Shown in pieces: positions 11,701-21,658 of a stretch of DNA of 64,000 nucleotides. Origin of the DNA: Jaapia argillacea MUCL 33604 (Eukaryota > Basidiomycota > Agaricomycetes > Jaapiales > Jaapiaceae); NCBI GenBank assembly GCA_000697665.1, contig KL197726.1, positions 578,452-642,451 on the forward strand. Direction: 5' to 3'. Under the pieces are notes generated by a model. It was not told the DNA's origin, did not search any database, and was given only the letters and a program-made list of their open reading frames with translations. The first letter of the stretch is position 1, and each line of letters begins with the position of its first letter. A program made the translations under genes and the position numbers.

Positions 11701-12259
11701 AATCAAATCTGTCGAACATACTCTTCCCGAATAACGGCCCTGGATCGTCCTTATTCCCGTCTCGTACCACAACAAATTTGTTATATTGATACACATAATA
11801 AGGATATCTTCTTTTTATTCCATAATTCTGTTGTATGCTCTGTACGAAGACATAATAGTGTCGGTATGACGGAAGGCCGATTACATGACCAAAACATAAG
11901 TAACATGATGGTAGTACACGAGATGCGATGTTGTTGTGTGGAGAGCACTGTGGTGAGAGTGATGAACAGAGGAGAGAAATATGCAAACAAAACAATGAAT
12001 GAAAGACAAAACAGTCCAATAATGCGCGAGTCGGATGCCAGTGAAGCGCCAGCGAACGATGGTGACAGTCCAATGTACAGCGAGCCATTAATATTGCCCA
12101 ACCGACGTCGTCGAGACTGCCAGGGCACCAAATAAGGGTAAACCTGAGAGAAGAGATAGAAGAATGAGAGGAGAACACAAGGATACCGGGAAGTCGACGA
12201 GAGGCGATGACAACGTCGCCAGCAGCAATAAAGAAATAAGAAACCAGCAACCAGAAGCG
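8746..12259. other. Long gene-poor interval, nothing recognised
   Basis: About 3.5 kb between the synthase start and the 3' end of the cyclin gene. Many 60-110 codon frames occur on both strands (for example 9419-9751 and 10927-11163 on the minus strand), but no domain, no consistent splice pairs and no repeat were found. The last 600 bases next to the cyclin gene probably include its 3' UTR; a 197-codon minus-strand frame there overlaps a second long frame and looks like chance. Confidence 0.4.
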
Positions 12260-13411
12260 CTACCAAACCGCCGGCGCAGCGAACGCGAACGCTTCCCGGC
12301 CAATCTTGGATTTGGGGTAGGCTTTTGGGACCTCCGACTGGAGCTTCAGTTCCGCGGCGTGGTCGGCCATCATCACTAGGCGGGTATAACGACCGTCGGT
12401 GATCTGAATCTCTTGACCATCGGGTGGTGTGGGAGGCGACGACGACATGGCGGGTGACGACGGAGAGAAGGTGGGTGATGGGGTATCGGGAGTGAGTGGG
12501 GGCGTGTAGTCGTTCGTAGCGTGACGAGAGTCGTAGGTGACTTTCACGGGAACGGGGGGAGGTGGTAATGGGTTCTGAACAGGCTTGGGTGGCGACTTCT
12601 GAACGGGTATGGGGATGACGGGTATTGAGATGGCGTTCGACTCGAACGGCTGCGTGGGTTGTTCTGAAGGACGAGGGGGGAGGGCGTATGTAGGGTAGGG
12701 GCCGGGGCCGACAAAATCCTTCTTCACCTTTCCCTCGAACTCAGCCAATATTGCCGGCTCGATATTCAACTCCCACTCCAGATAGCTACACATCTCCCTC
12801 TCCATCTGATTAATCTCCCGTAGCTGGTAGAGATTCTGGCCGACGATGGTCCACGACTTGTTCGAATAGGTGTCGTCGCAGATAACTTTTGAAGCGATCA
12901 TGAAAGCGGCAATAAATAGGCGATGACCCGATGATCCCCGAGCGGCGGGGAATCGAACTTTTAGGCGCTGTAAAAGATATAGCGCTGCAAACGTAACGGA
13001 TGCGTGTAGTCGGGTTCGATGGAGCGCGTAAGCGATGAAGCGGGCGAGGGGAGGGGAAGGGAGCAACGGCGCCGTCGACGTCGACGGCTGCGGCGGCGGT
13101 GGAGTCGGGAGATCGGGACACGCAAACAAATGCGTTACGAATCGCGCGCACATCCTCGCTGTGTGCTCATGACCGTAGTAGGGATCCTGGGATGTCTTCG
13201 AAAATGTCAATACTCGTGGAGAAAAAAAGTAGCGTGTCGAACTCGCCTTGGACGCACTACTACTCGAGATAGGTTGAGCGGAAGAACTCGCCACCGCATT
13301 AGATATGGAAGGATTGACCTTCACCTGAGGAATCGATGACCTGGCCATACTGTGGCCATGTCGGAAGGGGGAGGGATGTGATGCGATCGCGGGTCCGTGT
13401 ACAGCAGCCAT
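12260..13411 (-). CDS. Pcl-type (Pho85-like) G1/S cyclin
   Basis: An intronless 383-residue cyclin. After a Ser/Ala-rich N-terminus, the N-terminal cyclin box covers roughly residues 75-215. It includes HEHTARMCARFVTHLFAC, FIAYALHRTRLHASVTFAAL, YLLQRLKVRFPAARG and GHRLFIAAFMIASKVICDDT. It closes with SWTIVGQNLYQLREINQMER and CSYLEWELNI. The KxxNxxW-like DTYSNKSWTIVG segment and the REIN.ME(R/L)E motif are characteristic of Pcl1/Pcl2/Pcl9-type cyclins that partner Pho85/CDK5-like kinases. The C-terminal half is Pro/Ser/Thr-rich with many SP/TP sites, fitting PEST-like turnover and CDK phosphorylation. The exact partner kinase is inferred. Upstream lies an unusually long stretch without a recognised gene. 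Confidence 0.9.
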   Translation of the reverse strand: MAAVHGPAIASHPSPFRHGHSMARSSIPQVKVNPSISNAVASSSAQPISSSSASKASSTRYFFSPRVLTFSKTSQDPYYGHEHTARMCARFVTHLFACPDLPTPPPPQPSTSTAPLLPSPPLARFIAYALHRTRLHASVTFAALYLLQRLKVRFPAARGSSGHRLFIAAFMIASKVICDDTYSNKSWTIVGQNLYQLREINQMEREMCSYLEWELNIEPAILAEFEGKVKKDFVGPGPYPTYALPPRPSEQPTQPFESNAISIPVIPIPVQKSPPKPVQNPLPPPPVPVKVTYDSRHATNDYTPPLTPDTPSPTFSPSSPAMSSSPPTPPDGQEIQITDGRYTRLVMMADHAAELKLQSEVPKAYPKSKIGREAFAFAAPAVW

Positions 13412-16400
13412 AATCTATGCGGGAAGGTGTCGCTGTGGACAAAGGGGAGAGGCGCTGGTGACAAAGGGCGGGGGAGGCGGAGACGACGAATAGGATGGAT
13501 TTGGGAAAATTGCTCTGTAGGGCCTGGGGGTAATATATGAGAAAACAGATCGCCGGAGAACACAACAAATGTACACGAAGAAGCGAAGAGCGTTCAGGGC
13601 ATGAGATGGTGTAAGATTATTCTATACTCAGCACGGAAAACACGAGTTGAGAAGAAGGGCAGGCGGACACAGTTCAAGTCAATATAACCGAACCACGCCT
13701 TGTCAAGCCCAGTCACCCAACTGAGCGTGGGCTCGCCACGCCACAGGCCATGGGCTTCATCAGAAAATTTTTCATTTTCCATAGCCCGGAGCCTGCCATA
13801 TATAGGAACAGGCCATCTCGTTCGTGATCCGGCTTTCCGGTTCGTGTCAACCAATCTCGCTCTCGCCTAGCAGGCACCGATCGAACCACAAGAAAACCCA
13901 GATGCGAACCGACACTCACCGCTGGTCAGAAACGTGGAGAATGGGGAAGGCTCGATAGAAAACGCCGTTCCGCTTCGTGGAGTGTACGTCCAGTGAAGAT
14001 AAGGGTGATCCAGACAACAGAGAGCAGCTTATGAAGCAAAGACGGGGCGGACAAAGCAAGCAGAGTCCAGAAGATGGGGGGGTTCGAGGTATCCGATGTT
14101 TGAGGAAGGGTATATATAAAGAGGGAGGCGCCGACGGTGTTGAGTAATGATGGACCCGCAACGGCAGTGTGGTTTCTCCCAGAGCGCCACTGCCTTTATC
14201 GGGAGATGTGTGCTGGCAGAGTTGCCTCTTCGGACCATCTCGGCTTTGACACTAACATCTCCCCATCCGGTGCTGACTAATCCATTTAGGTTTTGCAGCG
14301 TGTTCGGTCATCTCGCTCCGGCTTTGCCAATCAAGATCATCAGATCCATCGAACATCCGTCCACTCAAACTGACCCGACTTTCACTTGTCTCGAGGCTGC
14401 CCTGGAATGGTTCCTCCTCGCGCTTTCTGGCACGCGAACAAAGTTGCTAACCCCGACAACGCTGTCTCTCCTCGTGTGCCCCGACTTTTGCTTTCAGTCC
14501 TGTCAAATCGGTGTTTGCGACTACGGAACTTACACAATCAATTGCTCCCTGAAGCTGTGCGCTGTCCATTCAGATTGCCAAAGCTTGTCATGATACATCC
14601 CGGTGTGATCGCTGCCCCCCGTTCCTTGAAGCCACAATGTCCAGTTTCATGCTGCCGCCACCCCCCGACGTCTCAAAGCCCCCTATGAAGCGTTTCTCGA
14701 TCGCTCACACCCTTTGTCCCTTTCACTAACTGCACAACCCAAGAAAACACTGACTCGTATAATCGCCGCTTTGCACATTGAACTTCTGATCTTCGAGCTA
14801 TACCGGCACTTGCCCTGGCTAGATGAGCTCAGTCATTATCCTTTCCTCAAAGCGATAGTTGTGTTGCAACTCAATCGCGAACCCAAGCTGTGCTCAGGGG
14901 AGACGGCAAGCGCCCGCAGCGCTGATCCGGCAACCAAGTTTCCTTGTTCGTTGACAGTAACCCTGTACTGCTGATGTGTCGTATATGGCGACCGCCTTCG
15001 CATCACCGCAAGGAAAGCCGCAGGTCCATAGCTAAAAACACGAGGTGTCATCTACCTCTCCTTGGGGAGATTACAGCTTCCTGCGGGAAACGTGCTGTGT
15101 GTATCTTGGCTACCCTATCGACAACTTCGATCTTTCCCATCATGAGAAACGATGACTCGGTGTGTGGTTCCCTGCATGCATCTAGCCCTCTTGACAAGAT
15201 TTCGTCCCAACCCTTGTGTGGAAGGCTCGGTTTAAGCATTTGATGGGATTTCGTTGCTTTCATGCTCTGTCGATCTTACCGGCGCTCCTCCCACAACTTT
15301 TGAACATGCATTCACATTCCGTCAAAACTCCATTCTCGTGCGCCGTAAGTCGAGTAAAGTTCTGTTGTGACCCTTGACGAAACTTATCCAATCCATCCAC
15401 GTTGCCCTCGCGGGATTCTGCTCGGACCTTCAACCGCCCATTTTACCATCACATGGCACACTTTCCGGCTTTTTACTTACGTCCCATAGGCTCTCACATC
15501 GTTCACCCACATCCGATACTCCCTATCATTGCGAAAACGCACCTGGTAATCGCGTTGTTCACATACGAATACTACCATCGAGGGCCGTACTCCGTTCCCC
15601 GCTTTTCAAAGTTCACAATGAATCCGAGTGATAGGCTTAAACTTGCACGATCAAAATCAATCGACAAGCGGCATTTATGTACGAGTCCTTTCCGTCTCGT
15701 GGTTTTGACTCTTTCGTTTTTTCGCTCCGTGCCTTCTGGCGTTACGTTGTTGAGGTGTGCGTGTATCTTGCCTGCCTTCAATCGATAGGGCTCTGACGAC
15801 GCTTGAGGTGTACTGTTTACCCGCCTATCCTCGAGACTAACTTCGAATTCATTCCCGTCATTCCCGTCCTTCACTCTCCAAAGACCATCGATATTACTGG
15901 GTGTGGTATCCACTACTATCATCATTTACGTTCGGGAGTCTCCTCTTACCATGACCGAGCACCTCTTCATCTCCAATTCTTACATCCGTCAGAGCACTTC
16001 ATCTCCAACCTCCTACGTCCGTCAGAGCCCTTCCGTCCCCGCGCACGTTGAAACCCGAATCTCTGGAGGTTCCTCTGTCTCCACCTCGCTCCATGACTCG
16101 GGACTCCTGGACCTTCGTACACATCCGTACCATCTATCTGTATCATGGATGCGAAGTTCCTTTGGCCTCTCTTCTCTCGGATCTCTCAGAATCATACCTC
16201 GTCTTCGTCCTACTACACATCCCATTCATATCCCTCACATCCGACCTTCACTCATGACCACAAAACGCTACATATACATTCCTTTATCAGCTCCAATCCC
16301 ATCAACACCTAGCAAAGTACACAACCACACGTATCAGATCCGGAATCTATCACAACCCAACGCAGTAACTTGATTTTCTCGGAACCGTTTTCCCCTTTCT

Positions 16401-16679
16401 GGTGGGACACGTCTATCGAGGGGAGGGTGGAGCTCCACATATGGCGGTGCTCCCTCGTATGGGTGGCCGGATACTTACCTCAACTGCGCATTGGGCGGCC
16501 CGCAGGCAGATCATGCGCCGAGCAGTCTTCCGCCAGCCTTCCTTCCCCTGCTTTTGAAGTTTTCATGGAAATCGTTCACCCCATCGTTTGCGTATGGGGT
16601 TGCTGTGCAGCGGTACGATGCACAGCCATGTAATTCAGTTGGGGGGGGGGGGCAATGTTAACTTGGGGGGGGCCTCCCC
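13412..16679. other. Long upstream region of the cyclin gene, no gene recognised
   Basis: About 3.3 kb without a convincing gene. Two TATA-like runs are visible: TATATA near 13798, suitable for the cyclin on the minus strand, and TATATATAAA at 14111-14120 in plus orientation, 27 bases before an ATG at 14147. The 148-codon frame that starts there has no known motif. The stretch 15900-16370 is pyrimidine-rich on the plus strand, with an imperfect local direct repeat (CGTCAGAGC around 15988 and 16018). Its 156-codon frame looks compositional rather than coding. Confidence 0.4.
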
Positions 16680-17066
16680 NNNNNNNNNNNNNNNNNNNNN
16701 NNNNNNNNNNNNNNNNNNNNNNNNNNNNNNNNNNNNNNNNNNNNNNNNNNNNNNNNNNNNNNNNNNNNNNNNNNNNNNNNNNNNNNNNNNNNNNNNNNNN
16801 NNNNNNNNNNNNNNNNNNNNNNNNNNNNNNNNNNNNNNNNNNNNNNNNNNNNNNNNNNNNNNNNNNNNNNNNNNNNNNNNNNNNNNNNNNNNNNNNNNNN
16901 NNNNNNNNNNNNNNNNNNNNNNNNNNNNNNNNNNNNNNNNNNNNNNNNNNNNNNNNNNNNNNNNNNNNNNNNNNNNNNNNNNNNNNNNNNNNNNNNNNNN
17001 NNNNNNNNNNNNNNNNNNNNNNAGGGGGGGGGGGGGGGCAATGTTAACTTGGGGTGAGCCTACCCA
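16640..17066. repeat. Assembly gap (343 N) flanked by a direct repeat with poly-G
   Basis: Bases 16680-17022 are N. Both sides carry the same motif: a run of G followed by CAATGTTAACTTGGGG, at about 16641-16670 on the left and 17024-17055 on the right. The gap therefore sits between two copies of one short repeat. It probably covers a tandem array or a G-run that could not be assembled, or it is an artificial join. No gene model should be drawn across it. Confidence 0.9.
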
Positions 17067-19489
17067 TGGGGAGAGCCTATGCATGGGCTTGAACGCAGCA
17101 TAGACGGCACCGAGTCGTCATCGACGAAGATGCATCCGAGGTTTCTGCTATTTGCCACAAGTAAGAGATAGGACTCGGAGATTGGTCTAGTATTGGTGCG
17201 AAACGCCATCGTCATCATCATCTCAGTTCGTGAGGTGGAAGTTCCAAATCTCAAACCGCGAACCTGCGTCATAACTTTCATGCGATACGATTTACTTGGC
17301 TAGGACGGATCACAGCTTACTATTTGTACGACCTACTAACCTTCGTCGAATTGGATAAACGGATGCAATGTACCAAAAGGTCTGACCAGTGACATCGTTG
17401 GATGGCAATAGCCAATGGGTTGATGGTCCACGAGCGGCGCATGTACGTCACCGACGACAAGAACATAGAACACGCCGGAAACGATATAGACAGACGTCTT
17501 GAAACGAGGAGCCTTTTGACGTCGGTAGATACGCAAGCATTGAGAACAGCCTTGCTACACGGTGTGAAGGAGAAGTAACGACGTTACCGATGTGCACTGT
17601 TATTTTGGTGAGGTGAGAGCGCATAGATCGCGGTGGGTGATAAACCTAATTTGAAGAATACAGACCGTGTCAAACATATTGAACGCATTCAGGTAAATTG
17701 CTGGCTTACTTGAGGTACGTTCGCAATAGAGATCGTAGGCTCACGCTGTCATATCATGGGATTCGGAGACAATCCCAAGGCTTGCACTGCAGTGTAAATG
17801 TGAAGCAACGGCGTAAGAAACTACCATGCCATCCATCATGCATCAGATATCGCACTTGTCCTCGTTGTCGCGGGTCTGAGGATGTCAAGGACACGGAGCA
17901 GAGACGACAGCAAGACAACGGGTGAGTAACGACGAGAGCCGTGGGAAAGCTGACGTCGATGCAGCAAGCGCCGATAATTATACAACACAGCCACGCCGCA
18001 AACCTTGTTGCCACTCCGTCCTCGAATCGCTGATTACTCATCTGGGCTGCTTTTCTTTTCTCGGTGGTCCTAGAACTTGCTCTCTCTGGAACGCTCTGGT
18101 AAATCACCGACATGTGTTTCAATCGGATTGGCATCTGTTCGCTTTCCTAGCATGCATGCATGACACATGTCTCCCCATTATGCCCCTCAGATCCTATGGG
18201 GTTTGGGGCGCATTGTTTGCATTGTTTGCTCGGCCAGCAGGGTGGGTAAGAGCGCGGTGAAATTTGCCGGTGGAATTTTTATGGGTTAATGGTTTGCATG
18301 GAGATTCCGAAAAACTGTCAATCGCAGCTAGTATTGCTACTATCTAAGCACTGGCGTCCCTGACAGTTCATTCATTTTTGCTTTCGCTTTGAAATCCGAC
18401 TGCGAGATCAAATTTAACGTGAGTGAAATTTTGTGTCGTCTTGTGCTCGCGATCCTAATGCGCTGTTCTCTGGCAGGGGCTTCATGACATGGAGGTTCGG
18501 ATCGCGTACGATCATACAGTCGTTCTCCACTTCATTCTAGAAGTCCGCAGGAGTCTCAGCTGGAAGCATCCTCGGCTTCATGGCTGGACGAGGACTGCGC
18601 ACCTCTCTGGGCTTATCTGCGTTATTGTAGCACATCCTACCGACCGGGATTGTTCCATCCGTTGCACGTTCTTCCATCTACCTGCTGATTTTGTCGATCA
18701 ACCATTCCTAACTCCCCGTTCCGTCCTTCCTTGGTTATCTATCCTTCTCCGAAAATCACTCCTAAACGCAGGTTCACCGGAGCTTATCGATTGGGGGGAC
18801 TGGTGAACCAAAATGCATCATTGTCCGCCACTAGCATATCCATCTCGACTACATCTGTCGATGTCGGGATCCTTTCCCTGTCCCTGTGCTCTCCATCTCA
18901 CCTCCTGACAGCAAAGTTAGCTTCCGGCTTTTGTGAGCCTTGAGAGCCTGACGGGATCAAATTAGTCTTCGCTTCCGAGTTGCCCTCCTGACCGTCACGC
19001 GTTACCGATCAGGTGGGCGGGGTGTCCTACCCTGTCGCTGGTCGTCGTTGTCGCACCGGGCTCACAAAGTCATCTGAGACGTTGCCCGGTTCAATTTGTC
19101 TCTAACCATGGCCAGGGGCGATGTGAGACTGACTTTCGGGGAACGGTATTTGGCGTTGACCGACACCGTGAATTCTATCAGGGCTTGTTTTGTGTCAATC
19201 TGTACGTGCCTGTTGCATCGCCTCTCCCTCTTTTGCCGGGTCCACAAGCTTTCCCTCACACACCCATACATCGAAGATGTCCGGTTGGAACGGTTTGGTA
19301 TGGTGTGGTATGGTCCTCTTTCTCGGGCCCGGTGAATTCTTGGAACGCCCACAGTGAACTTCCGATAGGTGGTCGTTTAATCGATGATACACCGTGACCG
19401 TAGGCAACGGAATGTCCCACTTGGCTATCCCCTTGGATTCCTGCTTGACATCATCCAAAATCCATCCTTCGACTTGTGCTTCTCGCTGG
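17067..19489. other. No gene firmly recognised
   Basis: On the minus strand at 17341-17570 an open stretch with KTSVYIVSGVFYVLVVGD looks like a membrane segment. It is preceded by a plausible acceptor near 17556 and could be an exon of a small membrane protein; neighbouring exons could not be joined convincingly. The remainder (17700-19489) holds only short, overlapping frames on both strands. Confidence 0.3.
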
Positions 19490-21330
19490 TTAACGAACTC
19501 CGACGGCGCTCGGCTCTCGGGTTACTTTCTCAAAGGGATAATTCCATACACTCATTCTGCCTATCAAGGTGTTCGGGTAAGAGTGTTTTCTGGAACGGTG
19601 AGAAGGTCGAGGGTTACATAGACAGTGAGAGAAAGTCCAGGATGGGTCCCACCGCAAGTCTCTACTAAAGCCGACGGCTGCGAAGGCGCGAACGTTATCA
19701 TCCTGCCACATGTACGGATTTCCCGCACCGTTGTTCCGACCCGCATGAAGATAGTATCCTCGACCCCCCTCGTAGGCTTGTGCTCCAAACCCAATCAACC
19801 CATCAATACGAATAAGCTCGAGCGTCGCCGAAAATCCCGATTATATCGATGAATAGATAAAGTTCGATGAGATTCGGGTCTTGCTGAATGACGGGGCTAT
19901 GCATACTGAACACTTCACGTTAGGATTTACTGGAATAACAACTTGAACACGGCAGAGCGGTGAGGAAGTGGGGCACCTGCCCTGGACTAATGATGCTTCT
20001 TGTCTTGGGGTTTGGGTGGATGGTCTCGTTATGCGTGGAAAAGGTCCCTTCACCGTCAGGTTGGCACTTTTGGCTTTTGCATACAATGTGTGCATATCCT
20101 GCAAGATCGACTCTTCTGTATGGGTGGGAGTAACGGTATACGGGACGGAGGTCGTCTGGTCATTTACGCGAAAGAACTCCTGCGAATGGTGTGGCCATCT
20201 CGAAGGTGGGCATGAGCTTGCCGGTTCTTGAATCCCCTGGAAGTCAATCAGGTGCCATCGTTGAGGGTAGTTCATCGATGATCCGACGAGCTCTAAGTAT
20301 ACACGCATAAGTGACTTGATTGGGGCGAACGACGGTCTTGTCGGAGGAAAGCCTAAGACAGGTGTATCATTGCGTGTAGACGCAAACCATACCGCGGATG
20401 AATGTTTCGAGGGAGGTCAGGGATGATCATAGAACCACTGGAAGATCACGGAAAATGCGTTGAACTTGAGGATAGGACAGCCTAGCACAGTGCGACATGC
20501 ATATACCCCTTCGTGATCGGACTTGGACATGCAGAGGTTTGTCTGAGGACATGGCATCATCCCCGTCAAGCTTGCCATTCCGAGAAGCCTTGCCCTTGGT
20601 TCGTGTCACCACGGGTGGACCTCAACTTTTGACTTACTGTCTATTCGAAAATGTTCCGGAGCCACCTGTGTTGCATGAACCTGTGAGCGTGGGCGCTACT
20701 TGAGGACTAGGCAATAAGGAAATGACCTACCGCTAGAGAGACGAAATGAGGCGTCTGAGAGGCCTGTACACAGCCAAAGTCAACTACCTCGACGCGATAG
20801 GATCTTGTCTTCCACAGTCTGTGAACTGAGTCATATTTCGGAACTTGCATGGGATATATGTTTCACAAACATGAATAATCTGAGACCTGAAAATTGCCGT
20901 AAGTAAAATGGAGGGCATAAACTCGGAGCAGCGCTCACTAATGAATAGCCACCAATGAACGAGTCAAACAGCTCTTGGGGTCCGACATAGGCAGCCGCAC
21001 CTTCACAAGAAAACATCTCCCAGAATCTCCCGGTGCCAAAATATCAAGTTAGCGGGGGTTGGAGAAGGTTACTGCTCCGCAAGATGTCAGTTCCATTTCA
21101 AAAAAACGACGTAGAATCCAGAGAGTCCTGAGAGGCGGTCCACAAGATTAGCAACGTGCCCCACGGACGCGAGTCATGTAGGGGTGAACAAACCCACCAG
21201 GACCCATTGTTCGCCCAATGAAGGTAAACTTTCATCAAATGTCGTTACCAACCCATCCATTCTTGGGCGCTCCCGAAGGCAGTGATCATAGTTGAACAAT
21301 GAGAGCAATCACGAAGGTTGAGATCGAGAA
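19490..21330 (-). other. Unrecognised multi-exon gene or relic
   Basis: Several protein-like stretches lie in a row on the minus strand with usable splice sites: MFSCEGAAAYVGPQELFDSF near 20950-21020; KYDSVHRLWKTRSYRVEVVD near 20770-20840; VAPTLTGSCNTGGSGTFSNR just after an acceptor near 20703, followed by a gtaagt donor; TGKLMPTFEMATPFAGVLSR near 20165-20225 with a gtaaat donor; and a 19490-19798 frame containing GLIGFGAQAYEGGRGYYLHA. The Gly/Ser-rich style suggests a secreted protein. No family was recognised and the reading could not be carried through without conflicts, so this may be a decayed gene. Treat the span as approximate. Confidence 0.3.
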
Positions 21331-21658
21331 TCGAAGGAGCTGTGCAGTGGGGGTAAAGGGTGAGCGCTGACAACCAGCGATACCGCGTGGTCCGTGATAT
21401 CCCACACTTTGTCGAGTCATAGACGTCGGGGCCGACGATGTATAAAGGTTTGCACGGCTATTGGTAAACTGGTTCAACTCGCGGCTGTACTCGCGGCCAG
21501 CTAAGCCCCCTGTGGAAGGACCGCAGCGCGCAGTCTGTCCGATAGACATCCATGAAACCATTGGTGGGATTCCATCTGCCAAAATCCCAAGGGAATAGCG
21601 AATGGTTGCAATCTCCGTTGACGAGTCGTGTGGATGGTATAAAGCACACCCGAATATG

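Noticed and set aside
11657-12250. 197-codon minus-strand frame beside the cyclin stop
   Set aside because: A second long frame overlaps it in another phase and neither has a motif; more likely 3' UTR or spacer.
15903-16373. 156-codon plus-strand frame in a pyrimidine-rich tract
   Set aside because: Ser/Pro/His/Ile content follows from base composition; no domain or homologous block.
16588-17103. Frames running through the N gap
   Set aside because: They exist only because unknown bases contain no stops.
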